Shown piece by piece: positions 35,508 through 44,658 of a stretch of DNA of 64,000 nucleotides. The position numbers and the translations under genes were made by a program. The DNA is from Pedobacter sp. MR2016-24 (GTDB taxonomy: Bacteria; Bacteroidota; Bacteroidia; Sphingobacteriales; Sphingobacteriaceae): the NCBI RefSeq assembly GCF_026239655.1, contig NZ_JAPIVO010000001.1, positions 620,001 to 684,000 of the forward strand, read 5' to 3'. The first letter of the stretch is position 1, and each line of letters starts with the position of its first letter. The notes beneath the pieces are model-generated. The model did no database searches. It saw only the letters and a program-made list of their open reading frames with translations, and was not told where the DNA came from.

Positions 35508-36142
35508 TAAGAAAAGCTGGCTTTAAGTTTCTGCAGGTCAATTAATGGTTCAGGTTCATCCAGTCTGATCAGCCAGCCTTTTTGTTTAAGCAAGGCAATT
35601 TCTACTTTAGCTACTGATAGATCTTTTCCCTTGATATGTTCACTATAAACCAGGGGCGGGAGCGGAGCTACATTTGCCGAAGTGGAGAACAGCACCTCAA
35701 TGGTAAATTTTGGCCAGAGCTGTATATCGCCCAGGTTGGCAGAAAATATCTTTTTAGTGCTGCCAGCGGGAACAAGGGCAGCAAACTCCCCTTTATAAGT
35801 GCCCGACTTCTCAGTGGTAAGACTGGACAGCAACTGGTAGGAAGTCTCATTGACCAGGTGGAAATGTGCAACCGCTGTACTGTGCTGGTCAGTAATCAGC
35901 GCCAGGTATACGCCTTCTTTTTTAAATTCAGTAACAGGTACCGCTGCGGTCTGCCTGTTAGGCACAACTGTATTGTCGTCTGGAATATCGCCATGCACCA
36001 GTGTCACTTTAGAGGCCAGCACCGGAATTTCAAAATCATTGGCATCTGTTACCCCAATGGTATCCTTATCAATAATACGTGTAATATAACCTTCTATATT
36101 TTCGTCTACAAAACGAACAAAATCACCTAAATTCAAATTCAT
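35507..36142 (-). CDS. DUF2027 domain protein without an Smr domain
   Basis: Protein of 211 residues. The N-terminal 60 residues match DUF2027 (NLGDFVRFVDENIEGYITRI, then FEIPVLASKV). The middle part is a beta-rich domain (about 80-175). Many Bacteroidota DUF2027 proteins continue into a C-terminal Smr nuclease-like domain; this one stops after LIDLQKLKASFS and has no Smr motif. Whether this is a natural short form or a truncation is unclear; the following gene overlaps its stop, so no decayed Smr remnant is present. Function unknown. A promoter-like TAGGTTTG lies 38 bp upstream, and a small GNRA-type hairpin is in the leader. Confidence 0.75.
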   Translation of the reverse strand: MNLNLGDFVRFVDENIEGYITRIIDKDTIGVTDANDFEIPVLASKVTLVHGDIPDDNTVVPNRQTAAVPVTEFKKEGVYLALITDQHSTAVAHFHLVNETSYQLLSSLTTEKSGTYKGEFAALVPAGSTKKIFSANLGDIQLWPKFTIEVLFSTSANVAPLPPLVYSEHIKGKDLSVAKVEIALLKQKGWLIRLDEPEPLIDLQKLKASFS

Positions 36143-36179
36143 AATTTATTTTTTTTAGCGCTTCCGCGCTTGTACTATA

Positions 36180-36207
36180 CAAACCTAAGGAATAATATAT
36201 TAATCAA
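36180..36207 (-). promoter_or_regulatory. Putative promoter of the DUF2027-mscS operon
   Basis: On the minus strand TTG (36207-36205), 17-bp spacer, TAGGTTTG (36187-36180). The spacer is slightly short of the usual 19. The leader it would make contains AGCGC-GGAA-GCGCT (36170-36157), a 5-bp stem with a GNRA loop. Confidence 0.4.
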
Positions 36208-36213
36208 GTTCTT

Positions 36214-36221
36214 TATCTTTG
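36214..36221 (+). promoter_or_regulatory. Putative -7 element for the VF530 family gene
   Basis: TATCTTTG fits TAnnTTTG and ends 18 bp before the ATG. No clear TTTG is seen at the right distance. Confidence 0.35.
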
Positions 36222-36239
36222 CTGTATTACAATCATCTC

Positions 36240-36461
36240 ATGACTGACGGAAAGCAAGCGAATAACCCTTTACACGGAAAAACACTGGAGTTTATTCTTA
36301 AACAACTGGTATGGCATTACGGGTGGCCGGAAATGGGTAAGCTGGTAAAGATTGCCTGTTTTAATAATGACCCCAGTCTGAAGTCCAGCCTTACCTTTTT
36401 GAGGAAAACAGAATGGGCAAGGAAGAAAGTGGAAAAGCTTTATCTGAATACATTTCATTAG
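36240..36461 (+). CDS. VF530/DUF2132 family small DNA-binding-like protein
   Basis: Helical protein of 73 residues from ATG at 36240; the frame opens at a TTG seven codons earlier, inside the promoter box, and is rejected. The body ([57 protein letters not shown]) is the VF530 family signature, a compact helical domain proposed to bind nucleic acid. Monocistronic by appearance and 60 bp before the str operon promoter. Physiological role not known. Confidence 0.88.
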   Translation: MTDGKQANNPLHGKTLEFILKQLVWHYGWPEMGKLVKIACFNNDPSLKSSLTFLRKTEWARKKVEKLYLNTFH

Positions 36462-36521
36462 AAAACAAGGGGAACACCGGCGAAAGGTTTCAATTTTCCG
36501 AATTAATTTTATGTTAACCCC

Positions 36522-36552
36522 TTGATTTATAAAATGTATTGTCTTACCTTTG
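36522..36552 (+). promoter_or_regulatory. Promoter of the rpsL-rpsG-fusA-rpsJ operon
   Basis: TTG at 36522-36524, 20-bp spacer, TACCTTTG at 36545-36552. A small CCCT/AGGG hairpin follows at once in the 50-nt leader. Strong fit to the Bacteroidota consensus. Confidence 0.75.
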
Positions 36553-36608
36553 CAGTCCCTTATTGAGGGGTAAAGTTTTTAAATAATAAATAGAAAAACA
36601 AAAAAACA

Positions 36609-37022
36609 ATGCCAACCATTCAACAATTAGTTAGAAAAGGTAGAGTAGCACTGGAGTTCAAGAGTAAGTCTCCGGCGTTGGACAGTTGTCCACAGCGAAG
36701 AGGTGTATGTACACGTGTATATACCACTACCCCTAAAAAACCAAACTCAGCAATGCGTAAAGTAGCGCGTGTACGTTTGACCAATGGAAAAGAAGTTAAC
36801 GCTTATATTCCTGGAGAAGGTCACAACTTACAGGAACACTCAATCGTATTGATCCGTGGTGGCCGTGTTAAGGATTTACCAGGTGTACGTTATCACATCA
36901 TCCGTGGAGCATTAGATACTTCAGGAGTTGCTGGTCGTAACCAACGTCGTTCAAAATATGGTACTAAACGTCCTAAACCAGGACAAGTAGCTGCTGCACC
37001 AACAAAAGGTAAAAAGAAATAA
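36609..37022 (+). CDS. rpsL: 30S ribosomal protein S12
   Basis: Decoding-site protein of the small subunit, 137 residues, first gene of the str operon. The conserved loops [18 protein letters not shown] and [12 protein letters not shown] are intact, with Lys at 43 and 88, the positions whose mutation commonly gives streptomycin resistance, so the wild-type form is present. The C-terminus ([17 protein letters not shown]) is a few residues longer than in E. coli. Confidence 0.98.
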   Translation: MPTIQQLVRKGRVALEFKSKSPALDSCPQRRGVCTRVYTTTPKKPNSAMRKVARVRLTNGKEVNAYIPGEGHNLQEHSIVLIRGGRVKDLPGVRYHIIRGALDTSGVAGRNQRRSKYGTKRPKPGQVAAAPTKGKKK

Positions 37023-37037
37023 TTAGGAGGAACAAAA

Positions 37038-37505
37038 ATGAGAAAGTCAAAACCAAAAAAGAGAATTATCCTTCCTGATCCAAAATTTAACGATGTTCAG
37101 GTGACCAGATTTGTAAACAATATGATGTATGATGGAAAAAAATCCATCGCTTACTCTATTTTTTATGATGCAGTTGAATTAGCAGAAAAAAAAGCTGGTG
37201 AAAATGGTTTAGAAGTATGGAAACGTGCTTTAACAAATGTAATGCCTGCAGTAGAGGTGAAGTCACGCCGTGTTGGTGGTGCTAACTTCCAGGTTCCTAC
37301 AGAAGTTCGTCCTGACCGTAAAATCGCTTTAGGTATGAAATGGTTAATTTCTTACGCTAGAAGACGTGGTGAAAAAACCATGAAAGAAAAATTAGCGGGA
37401 GAAATCGTTTCAGCAGCTAAAGGTGAAGGTGCGGCAGTTAAAAAGAAAGAAGATACGCATAAAATGGCTGAGGCCAACAAAGCATTCTCACATTTCCGTT
37501 TTTAA
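37038..37505 (+). CDS. rpsG: 30S ribosomal protein S7
   Basis: Primary 16S rRNA 3'-domain binder, 155 residues ([39 protein letters not shown]). An unusually good Shine-Dalgarno AGGAGG (37025-37030) lies 7 bp before the ATG, rare in this phylum. It is the second gene of the str operon, 15 bp after rpsL. In other bacteria S7 is the autoregulator of this operon. Confidence 0.98.
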   Translation: MRKSKPKKRIILPDPKFNDVQVTRFVNNMMYDGKKSIAYSIFYDAVELAEKKAGENGLEVWKRALTNVMPAVEVKSRRVGGANFQVPTEVRPDRKIALGMKWLISYARRRGEKTMKEKLAGEIVSAAKGEGAAVKKKEDTHKMAEANKAFSHFRF

Positions 37506-37520
37506 TATTGAAACCATAAG

Positions 37521-39635
37521 ATGTCAAGAGATTTAAAATTTACAAGAAACATTGGTATTGCTGCGCACATTGATGCTGGTAAGACCACTACTACAGAGCG
37601 TATTCTTTATTATGCTGGTGTTAGTCATAAAATTGGTGAAGTGCACGAAGGTGCAGCAACAATGGACTGGATGGCACAAGAGCAGGAACGTGGTATTACC
37701 ATTACTTCTGCTGCTACAACTGTTGGTTGGAAATACAGAGGACAGGATTACCATATCAACATCATCGATACACCGGGTCACGTGGATTTTACCGTAGAGG
37801 TAAACCGTTCACTGCGTGTATTGGATGGATTGGTTTTCTTATTTTCTGCGGTTGATGGTGTTGAGCCTCAATCTGAAACTAACTGGCGTCTGGCTAACAA
37901 CTACAACGTTGCCCGTATTGGCTTCGTAAACAAAATGGACCGTTCTGGTGCAGATTTCTTGAAAGTTGTTGGACAGGTTAAAAGCATGTTAGGTAGCAAT
38001 GCAGTTCCATTGCAGTTACCAATTGGTGCTGAAGATAACTTTACTGGTGTTGTTGATTTAATTAACAACCGTGGTATTGTTTGGAATGAGCATGATAAAG
38101 GTATGACCTTTACTGAAGTACCTATTCCTGCAGATATGCTGGATGAAGTTGCTGAATGGAGAGAGAAATTGCTGGAATCTGTGGCTGATTATGATGAGTC
38201 TCTGATGGAGAAATTCTTCGAAGATCCAAATTCAATTACAGAGCGTGAAATCTTGGATGCATTACGTGCAGCTGTACTAGATGCTAAAATTGTACCGATG
38301 GTTTGTGGTTCATCTTTCAAAAACAAAGGTGTACAGACTATGCTTGACTATGTGATGGAATTATTGCCGTCACCAATGGACTCAGAAGGTGTAATTGGAA
38401 CTAATCCTGATACAGGTGAAGAGATATTACGTAAACCAAGTGAACAAGAACCTTTTGCAGCTTTAGCATTTAAAATTGCAACAGATCCTTTCGTAGGCCG
38501 TCTTTGCTTTATCCGTGTATACTCGGGTAACCTGGAAGCTGGTTCATACATTTACAACGCACGTTCTGAAAATAAAGAACGTATTTCACGTATCTTCCAG
38601 ATGCATGCAAACAAGCAAAACCCAATTCCGAATGTAGGTGCTGGTGATATTGCTGCGGTTGTAGGTTTTAAGGATATTAAAACAGGTGATACACTGTGTG
38701 AAGAGAAAAACCCGATCATTTTAGAATCGATGAATTTCCCTGAGCCGGTTATCGGATTAGCTATTGAGCCAAAAACTCAGGCTGATATTGATAAATTGGG
38801 TATGGGATTATCGAAACTGGCTGAAGAGGATCCTACATTCAGAGTTCAAACTGACGAGGAAACTGGTCAGACTGTAATTTCTGGTATGGGTGAACTTCAC
38901 CTGGATATCCTGATTGACCGCTTAAAACGTGAGTTTAAAGTTGAGGTTAACCAGGGAGCGCCACAAGTGGCTTACAAAGAAGCGATCAACGGAACAATTC
39001 AGCACCGTGAGACTTATAAAAAACAATCAGGTGGTCGTGGTAAATTCGCGGACATCCAGGTTGTGATCTCTCCAATTGATGCTGACTTTGAAAAAGGTGG
39101 TTTGCAGTTTGTAAACGAAATTACTGGTGGTTCAATTCCACGTGAATTTATTCCTTCGGTAGAAAAAGGATTTGCAGCATCTATGTCAAATGGTGTATTA
39201 GCTGGATATCCTCTTCCTGACATGAAAGTTCGCTTAATTGATGGTTCATTCCACGCAGTCGATTCAGATGCTTTGTCATTCGAATTAGCAGCTAAAATGG
39301 CTTATCGTGAGGCGTTACCTAAATGTAATCCGGTATTGATGGAGCCAATCATGAAAATCGAAATCCTTACTCCTGAAGAAAATATGGGTGATGTAATCGG
39401 TGACATGAACCGTCGTCGTGGTCAGCTTTTAGGTATGGATACACGTAATGGTTCTCAGGTAATTAAAGCAACTGTGCCTCTTTCTGAGATGTTTGGTTAT
39501 GTAACTCAGTTACGTACCATCACTTCTGGTCGTGCAACTTCTACAATGGAGTTTGATCACTACGAACCAGCACCAAGAAACGTACAGGATGAAGTAATTG
39601 CTAAATCAAAAGGCAGAATTAAATCTGCTGAGTAA
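37521..39635 (+). CDS. fusA: Elongation factor G
   Basis: Translocation GTPase of 704 residues. G1 is [17 protein letters not shown], the switch region contains [14 protein letters not shown]3 is [10 protein letters not shown]4 is NKMDRSG; domains II-V follow, including [10 protein letters not shown] and [15 protein letters not shown]. It lies 15 bp after rpsG. tuf, which often follows fusA in other phyla, is absent here and rpsJ comes next. Confidence 0.98.
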   Translation: MSRDLKFTRNIGIAAHIDAGKTTTTERILYYAGVSHKIGEVHEGAATMDWMAQEQERGITITSAATTVGWKYRGQDYHINIIDTPGHVDFTVEVNRSLRVLDGLVFLFSAVDGVEPQSETNWRLANNYNVARIGFVNKMDRSGADFLKVVGQVKSMLGSNAVPLQLPIGAEDNFTGVVDLINNRGIVWNEHDKGMTFTEVPIPADMLDEVAEWREKLLESVADYDESLMEKFFEDPNSITEREILDALRAAVLDAKIVPMVCGSSFKNKGVQTMLDYVMELLPSPMDSEGVIGTNPDTGEEILRKPSEQEPFAALAFKIATDPFVGRLCFIRVYSGNLEAGSYIYNARSENKERISRIFQMHANKQNPIPNVGAGDIAAVVGFKDIKTGDTLCEEKNPIILESMNFPEPVIGLAIEPKTQADIDKLGMGLSKLAEEDPTFRVQTDEETGQTVISGMGELHLDILIDRLKREFKVEVNQGAPQVAYKEAINGTIQHRETYKKQSGGRGKFADIQVVISPIDADFEKGGLQFVNEITGGSIPREFIPSVEKGFAASMSNGVLAGYPLPDMKVRLIDGSFHAVDSDALSFELAAKMAYREALPKCNPVLMEPIMKIEILTPEENMGDVIGDMNRRRGQLLGMDTRNGSQVIKATVPLSEMFGYVTQLRTITSGRATSTMEFDHYEPAPRNVQDEVIAKSKGRIKSAE

Positions 39636-39652
39636 TTTTCTAAAAATAAACC

Positions 39653-39686
39653 GGTTGCCTGTTATTAATAGCTCTAACAGGCAGCC
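39653..39686 (+). promoter_or_regulatory. Intergenic hairpin between fusA and rpsJ
   Basis: Twelve-bp stem GGTTGCCTGTTA (39653-39664) / TAACAGGCAGCC (39675-39686), one wobble pair, 10-nt loop. No T-run follows, so it is not a usual terminator. It ends 15 bp before the rpsJ ATG and could affect rpsJ translation or mRNA processing. Confidence 0.55.
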
Positions 39687-39701
39687 TTAAATAAACATAC
39701 A

Positions 39702-40007
39702 ATGAGCCAAAGAATCAGAATTAAATTAAAATCTTACGATTACAACTTAGTAGATAAATCTGCTGAGAAAATCGTTAAAACTGTAAAACCTACTGGTGCA
39801 GTGGTTAGCGGACCAATTCCGTTGCCAACAGAAAAGAAAATCTTCACTGTTTTGCGTTCACCACACGTAAACAAAAAAGCACGTGAGCAGTTTCAATTAT
39901 GTGCATACAAACGTTTGTTAGATATTTATAGCTCTAACTCTAAAACAGTTGATGCTTTGATGAAACTTGAATTACCTAGCGGTGTTGAAGTAGAAATTAA
40001 AGTTTAA
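39702..40007 (+). CDS. rpsJ: 30S ribosomal protein S10
   Basis: Small-subunit head protein, also the NusG/NusB partner in antitermination; 101 residues ([40 protein letters not shown]). It lies 66 bp after fusA with a hairpin in the gap. In most bacteria it heads the S10 operon with rplC, but here it ends the str operon: a strong terminator follows 13 bp after its stop, and rplC lies 2.26 kb away. Confidence 0.98.
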   Translation: MSQRIRIKLKSYDYNLVDKSAEKIVKTVKPTGAVVSGPIPLPTEKKIFTVLRSPHVNKKAREQFQLCAYKRLLDIYSSNSKTVDALMKLELPSGVEVEIKV

Positions 40008-40020
40008 TGATTTAGCGATA

Positions 40021-40060
40021 AACAAAAAGGCCTTCGGATTTCCGAAGGCCTTTTTGTTTT
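40021..40060. terminator. Strong bidirectional terminator after rpsJ
   Basis: Perfect 17-bp stem (40021-40037 / 40042-40058, core AAGGCCTTCGG) with loop ATTT; T-rich on both strands. It closes the str operon and the convergent coiled-coil membrane protein gene. Confidence 0.94.
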
Positions 40061-40076
40061 AAGAGGTTTTTCGTAT

Positions 40077-40772
40077 TTAGATTCCGCGGGTTTTGAGTTC
40101 GTCCAGTTTGTTGCGCTCATCTTGTAATTCACGGGCCAGTTTCTTTTCTTTCTCGTTGGCTTTCACTTTGAAGGTCTGATATTCTTTAGACACTTCTTCA
40201 TACAATTCTGTTCTGTATTTTGCTTCGTGGATGTTTTTGGCAGAACGGATTACCACAAAGGCAAGTGCTAATGCCAGCACAATAATGATCGCCCATACCA
40301 TGGTGTTATAGGTTGCTTTACTGAATGGAATTCCCAGGAAGGAGATCTCATTCACTTTTGCATTGGTAGATTCCAGTGAACTCTCATTGCCTTTAATCTG
40401 GCTGTTCAGTGTATCGATCGTGCGGGCTTGTGCTGTGATTTTTGCCTGTGCTGATTTGCTGCTTACGCGCTCTTTGCGGATAGAATCAGCTACGCTCCGG
40501 TAAAAGGCAGTTAAACGGGCGGGATTGATCAGCTTATAGGTATAGTAGGTTTTGGATTTGGAAAGCAGAGCTTCATACTGACCTTTCAGGCTGGGATCGA
40601 CGACTTGCGAAACTACTGGTGCCGGAGCTGCCTGAGTTGGCACAATTTTTTTCGGTGCAACCTTAGGCGCCGTTACCTTTGTTGGTACTGCTGGTGCCTG
40701 CGTTTGTGCTGCTGCTTGTCTGATAGATCCGCTGATCAGTAAAATAAAAAGTAATGGTAATAATCTGTTCAT
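40077..40772 (-). CDS. Exported coiled-coil membrane protein of unknown function
   Basis: Protein of 231 residues with a signal peptide (ending RQAAAQT), a Pro/Ala/Lys-rich segment (about 25-55), a soluble helical part with coiled coil (about 60-140), one membrane helix (about 158-180, VWAIIIVLALALAFVVI) and a charged C-terminal coiled coil. I recall related Bacteroidota proteins carrying the label tRNA (guanine-N1)-methyltransferase, but nothing here resembles TrmD or a SAM site, so that label should not be copied. It sits between rpsJ and rplC, transcribed against both. Function unknown. Confidence 0.82.
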   Translation of the reverse strand: MNRLLPLLFILLISGSIRQAAAQTQAPAVPTKVTAPKVAPKKIVPTQAAPAPVVSQVVDPSLKGQYEALLSKSKTYYTYKLINPARLTAFYRSVADSIRKERVSSKSAQAKITAQARTIDTLNSQIKGNESSLESTNAKVNEISFLGIPFSKATYNTMVWAIIIVLALALAFVVIRSAKNIHEAKYRTELYEEVSKEYQTFKVKANEKEKKLARELQDERNKLDELKTRGI

Positions 40773-40817
40773 AAATATTTGTTTGGTATAAATTTAAACA
40801 ATGATCTTTTAATTTTA

Positions 40818-40846
40818 TTGTGTGTTGATTGTAGATAGTATATTTG
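40818..40846 (+). promoter_or_regulatory. Promoter of the TauE/SafE-DUF1634 operon
   Basis: TTG at 40818-40820, 18-bp spacer, TATATTTG at 40839-40846. The ATG follows only 6 bp later, so the transcript would be leaderless or nearly so. Confidence 0.6.
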
Positions 40847-40852
40847 TGCCCA

Positions 40853-41689
40853 ATGTCGGTATTACTATTCACAATTATTGTTCTGGCCGGAGCTTTTTTA
40901 GCCGGACTGGTTGGTTCCCTTACCGGACTGGGTGGTGGAGTAATCATTATCCCTCTGCTGACACTTGCACTTGGGGTGGATATTCATTATGCCATAGGTG
41001 CCTCTATCGTATCTGTGATTGCAACTTCCTCCGGATCTGCGGCCGCATATGTGAAAGAGGGGATTACCAATATCAGGATTGGGATGTTCCTTGAAATTGC
41101 TACTACTATCAGTGCGGTACTTGGCGCTATCGTAACAGTCTACATTAATCCGGGTTATATAGCCGTCATATTTGGCTGCATCCTGCTTTTTTCTGCGGTA
41201 ATGATGGTGCGGAAGAAAGTAGATCATTCTGACAGCGATTCCTCTGGTGTGCTGGCTAATTTCTTCAAGCTGAACGGTTCTTATCCTACGGCTTCGGGCA
41301 CAGTAAAGTACGGTGTGCATAATGTTGCCGGCGGCTTTGTCATGATGTTGTTTGCTGGTATTATCTCTGGCTTACTGGGAATCGGCTCAGGGGCCTTAAA
41401 AGTACTGGCAATGGATAATATCATGAGGTTACCCTTTAAGGTTTCCACTACAACGAGTAATTTTATGATGGGAGTAACTGCAGCGGCAAGTGCAATTGTA
41501 TACCTGCATCGGGGACAAATTGATCCGGGTATTGCGATGCCTGTTACGTTGGGTGTGCTGATGGGCGCAACTGTGGGGTCGAAGATCCTGGTGAAGACAA
41601 ATACGGATAAACTCAAGATTGTTTTTGCAGTGGTGGTTACCTTTCTTGCGCTGCAGATGATTTATAATGGATTAACGGGGAAATTATAA
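40853..41689 (+). CDS. TauE/SafE family membrane permease
   Basis: Inner-membrane protein of 278 residues from ATG at 40853 (a TTG three codons upstream lies in the promoter box). About eight hydrophobic helices form the two-repeat TauE/SafE fold: repeat one has GSLTGLGGGVIIIPLLTLAL, repeat two has GIISGLLGIGSGALKVLAM. Family members export sulfite, sulfoacetate or related anions, but the substrate here is unknown. The stop overlaps the next ATG (TAATG). Confidence 0.88.
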   Translation: MSVLLFTIIVLAGAFLAGLVGSLTGLGGGVIIIPLLTLALGVDIHYAIGASIVSVIATSSGSAAAYVKEGITNIRIGMFLEIATTISAVLGAIVTVYINPGYIAVIFGCILLFSAVMMVRKKVDHSDSDSSGVLANFFKLNGSYPTASGTVKYGVHNVAGGFVMMLFAGIISGLLGIGSGALKVLAMDNIMRLPFKVSTTTSNFMMGVTAAASAIVYLHRGQIDPGIAMPVTLGVLMGATVGSKILVKTNTDKLKIVFAVVVTFLALQMIYNGLTGKL

Positions 41690-42084
41690 TGGAAAAGCCT
41701 GGTAAACATTATTTTGCAGATAAGGATATACAGGTGATCCTAGGCACCTTGCTTCGGGTAGGAGTGATCGCTTCAATGACTGTTGTCTTTATCGGCGGAT
41801 TGCTGTATCTGAGTGTTTATGGCAATACTGGTGCGGACTACCATACTTTCAACGCTGCAAAAACCCAGTATTCTTCTATTTTAGCTATCTTTCAGGGCAT
41901 GAGCAGGTTAGATGGCAGGGCGATTATTCAGTTTGGTACGCTGCTGCTGATCTTTACGCCCGTTACCCGTGTTGTGTTTTCAATTTTCAGCTTTTTGATA
42001 GAGCGTGATTATCTGTATGTACTGATCGGTATCTTCGTGTTAGGTGTTATCCTGATCAGTTTGAGTAACAAGCTGGTAGGGTAA
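41689..42084 (+). CDS. DUF1634 family small membrane protein
   Basis: Membrane protein of 131 residues with three hydrophobic helices (about 22-45, 80-102, 107-128). DUF1634 genes commonly sit directly after TauE/SafE genes, and here the two overlap by 1 bp, so a shared complex or accessory role in anion transport is likely. That role is inferred from linkage. Confidence 0.85.
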   Translation: MEKPGKHYFADKDIQVILGTLLRVGVIASMTVVFIGGLLYLSVYGNTGADYHTFNAAKTQYSSILAIFQGMSRLDGRAIIQFGTLLLIFTPVTRVVFSIFSFLIERDYLYVLIGIFVLGVILISLSNKLVG

Positions 42085-42159
42085 AATCGGATTTGACTCC
42101 CATTTATCTGATCAATCCAAAAATAATAGTACTTATTTGAAAAAATAATAGGCTAACTA

Positions 42160-42190
42160 TTTGAAACTTAAGATTTATTTCCTATTTTTG
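42160..42190 (+). promoter_or_regulatory. Promoter of the rplC-led S10/spc/alpha transcript
   Basis: TTTG (42160-42163), 19-bp spacer, TATTTTTG (42183-42190): an exact match to the phylum consensus. The leader of about 70 nt contains a hairpin CGAAGC/GCTTCG at 42224-42241 with a 6-nt loop, a possible site for ribosomal-protein feedback. Confidence 0.78.
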
Positions 42191-42266
42191 CCCTCCCTTA
42201 ACGGGAATTGTATCCACCTTGAACGAAGCCCTACTGCTTCGATGGGTGTTAAATTTAAAAAAGAAA

Positions 42267-42884
42267 ATGTCAGGTATTATTGGAAAAAAAGTAGGAATGA
42301 CCAGCATTTTCGACGCCGATGGAAAAAACATTCCATGCACGGTGATCGAAGCTGGGCCTTGTGTAGTTACACAGGTAAAGACCGCAGAGAAAGACGGTTA
42401 CGTTTCAGTTCAGTTAGGCTTCAGTGAAGCTAAAGAAAAGAACACAACCAAACCTCTTATGGGCCATTTTGCGAAAGCAAACACCACCCCAAAACGTAAA
42501 TTAGTAGAATTCGAACCGTTTGAAGAATCGTTAAGTTTAGGCGATACTGTAACTGTTAGCATTTTTGCTGAAGGCGATTTTGTGGATGTTGTCGGTACAT
42601 CAAAAGGTAAAGGTTTTCAAGGTGTTGTGAAACGCCACGGATTCGGTGGTGTTGGTGGTCAAACTCACGGTCAGCATAACAGAATGCGTGCGCCGGGTTC
42701 ATTGGGTGCTGCTTCATACCCTGCACGTGTATTTAAAGGTATGCGTATGGCAGGTAGAATGGGTGGAGACAGAGTAAAGGTTCAGAACCTACAGGTTTTG
42801 AAAGTTTATGCTGATCAAAATCTTGTTGTAGTTAGTGGTTCCATTCCAGGAGCTAAAGGTTCTTACGTAATCTTAGACAAGTAA
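42267..42884 (+). CDS. rplC: 50S ribosomal protein L3
   Basis: Early-assembly 23S rRNA binder of 205 residues, from ATG at 42267 ([15 protein letters not shown], the conserved N-terminus); the frame is open 16 codons further up through the leader hairpin and is rejected. Contains [12 protein letters not shown] and the loop [20 protein letters not shown]. First gene of the second ribosomal block, 4 bp before rplD. Confidence 0.98.
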   Translation: MSGIIGKKVGMTSIFDADGKNIPCTVIEAGPCVVTQVKTAEKDGYVSVQLGFSEAKEKNTTKPLMGHFAKANTTPKRKLVEFEPFEESLSLGDTVTVSIFAEGDFVDVVGTSKGKGFQGVVKRHGFGGVGGQTHGQHNRMRAPGSLGAASYPARVFKGMRMAGRMGGDRVKVQNLQVLKVYADQNLVVVSGSIPGAKGSYVILDK

Positions 42885-42888
42885 GCAG

Positions 42889-43518
42889 ATGGAAGTTAAT
42901 GTAGTAAACATTTCAGGAAAAGAGACAGGTGCCAAGGTGCAACTTCCTGAGTCGGTATTTGGTGTAACACCTAGCGATCATGCGATTTATTTAGATGTGA
43001 AACAGTATTTGGCTAACCAACGTCAGGGAACTCACAAATCTAAACAACGTAATGAAATTGCTGGTTCAACCCGCAAATTATACAAGCAAAAAGGTACTGG
43101 TGGTGCTCGTGCTGGTAGTATAAAATCACCTTTGTTTAATGGTGGTGGTCGTGTATTCGGTCCTCAACCACGTGATTACAGTTTTAAACTGAACAAAAAA
43201 TTAAAATCACTGGCACGTAAATCTGCGTTGTCATATAAAGCTCAGGATAACAACATCCTTGTTTTAGAAGATTTTACTTTTGATTCGATCAAAACTAAAA
43301 ATTACATCAACCTTATTAATGCTTTAAGCTTAACTGGTGAAAAAACTTTGTTGGTTTTACCTGCACAGGATAACAATATCTATTTATCAAGCAGAAACGT
43401 TCAGAAAGTAAAAGTGATCACTGCAGATCAGGTAAATACATATGATGTATTGAACTGTGGTAAACTTTTGTTAACTGCGAATACTGTTAAAACACTGGAG
43501 GAGGCATTCGCCAAATAA
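42889..43518 (+). CDS. rplD: 50S ribosomal protein L4
   Basis: Exit-tunnel protein of 209 residues; the tunnel loop is [17 protein letters not shown] with [14 protein letters not shown]. In E. coli L4 represses the S10 operon by attenuation and translation block; here the only leader is that of rplC. Ends 1 bp before rplW. Confidence 0.98.
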   Translation: MEVNVVNISGKETGAKVQLPESVFGVTPSDHAIYLDVKQYLANQRQGTHKSKQRNEIAGSTRKLYKQKGTGGARAGSIKSPLFNGGGRVFGPQPRDYSFKLNKKLKSLARKSALSYKAQDNNILVLEDFTFDSIKTKNYINLINALSLTGEKTLLVLPAQDNNIYLSSRNVQKVKVITADQVNTYDVLNCGKLLLTANTVKTLEEAFAK

Positions 43519-43519
43519 T

Positions 43520-43810
43520 ATGGAATTTTTAAAGAAACCGATATTAACTGAAAAAGCTTCGGCTTTGACAGAAAAATCTAGCCGCTTTACTTTCAAGGTT
43601 GAACACAAAGCAAACAAATTGCAGATTAAATCAGCTATTGAAAAAATGTATGGTGTGAACATTTTGGCTATCAACACAATGATTGTGAATGGCAAAATGA
43701 AAAGCAGAAATACTAAAGGTGGTTTAGTAACGGGTCGTAGCCCTAAATACAAAAAAGCGATTGTAACTCTGGCAGCAGGTGAAACAATTGATTATTACGC
43801 GAATATTTAA
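43520..43810 (+). CDS. rplW: 50S ribosomal protein L23
   Basis: Tunnel-exit protein of 96 residues, docking site for trigger factor and [23 protein letters not shown] and [20 protein letters not shown] fit the family. It lies between rplD and rplB in standard order. A GGAGGAGG run ends 16 bp before the ATG, probably too far to act as a ribosome-binding site. Confidence 0.97.
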   Translation: MEFLKKPILTEKASALTEKSSRFTFKVEHKANKLQIKSAIEKMYGVNILAINTMIVNGKMKSRNTKGGLVTGRSPKYKKAIVTLAAGETIDYYANI

Positions 43811-43833
43811 TAAGAATTGAATTATTTATAACT

Positions 43834-44658
43834 ATGGGCTTAAGAAAATTTAAACCAGTCACTCCGGGTACCCGCTTTAGAGTTGGGGCTGATTTCTCGG
43901 AGATTACAGCAACCAAGCCCGAAAAATCATTGGTTGTTTCTTCTAAAAAATCGGGAGGACGTAACAATACAGGAAAGATGACTATGCGCTACATGGGTGG
44001 TGGTCACAAAAAATCTTATCGTTTAATTGACTTTAAACGTGATAAGTTTGATATTCCTGCAACAGTAGCTACTGTAGAATACGATCCTAACCGTACAGCA
44101 CGTATTGCATTATTACATTATGCAGATGGTGAGAAGCGTTATATTATTGCACCGGAAGGATTGCAAGTAGGGCAAAAAGTAGTATCGGGAGATACAGCAA
44201 CTCCGGAAGTTGGAAATACTTTAAAATTAGCTAACATTCCGTTAGGTTCAATTGTACACAATCTTGAAATTCAACCAGGACGTGGAGCACAATTAGCACG
44301 TAGTGCTGGTGCTTATGCTCAGTTAGCAGCACGTGATGGTAAATATGCAACTATTAAAATGCCATCAGGCGAGGTAAGATCTATCTTAACTACCTGTTTA
44401 GCAACAATAGGCGCTGTTTCCAATTCAGATCATGCAAATGAAGTATTAGGTAAGGCAGGTCGTAAACGTTGGTTAGGACGTCGTCCTAGGACTCGTCCGG
44501 TAGCCATGAACCCTGTCGATCACCCAATGGGTGGTGGTGAAGGTCGTTCATCAGGTGGTCAGCCACGCTCAAGGAATGGTGTTTATTCTAAAGGCTTTAA
44601 GACTCGCTCACTTAAAAAATACTCAAATCGTTTCATCATAGAGAAAAGGAAGAAATAA
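43834..44658 (+). CDS. rplB: 50S ribosomal protein L2
   Basis: Peptidyl-transferase-centre protein of 274 residues. The N-terminus [15 protein letters not shown] and the catalytic-region motif [15 protein letters not shown] (with the conserved His) are present, with a basic C-terminus ending EKRKK. Stop and the rpsS ATG overlap as TAATG. Confidence 0.98.
   Translation: MGLRKFKPVTPGTRFRVGADFSEITATKPEKSLVVSSKKSGGRNNTGKMTMRYMGGGHKKSYRLIDFKRDKFDIPATVATVEYDPNRTARIALLHYADGEKRYIIAPEGLQVGQKVVSGDTATPEVGNTLKLANIPLGSIVHNLEIQPGRGAQLARSAGAYAQLAARDGKYATIKMPSGEVRSILTTCLATIGAVSNSDHANEVLGKAGRKRWLGRRPRTRPVAMNPVDHPMGGGEGRSSGGQPRSRNGVYSKGFKTRSLKKYSNRFIIEKRKK

Noticed and set aside
35636-36130. 164-codon plus-strand frame
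   Set aside because: Antisense to the DUF2027 gene, whose motifs are convincing.
39926-39936. 11-mer ATAGCTCTAAC shared by the fusA-rpsJ gap and rpsJ
   Set aside because: Short AT-rich match, one copy codes for conserved S10 residues; chance is sufficient.
42161-42427. 88-codon plus frame before and into rplC
   Set aside because: Covers the promoter and runs out of frame into rplC, which is certain.
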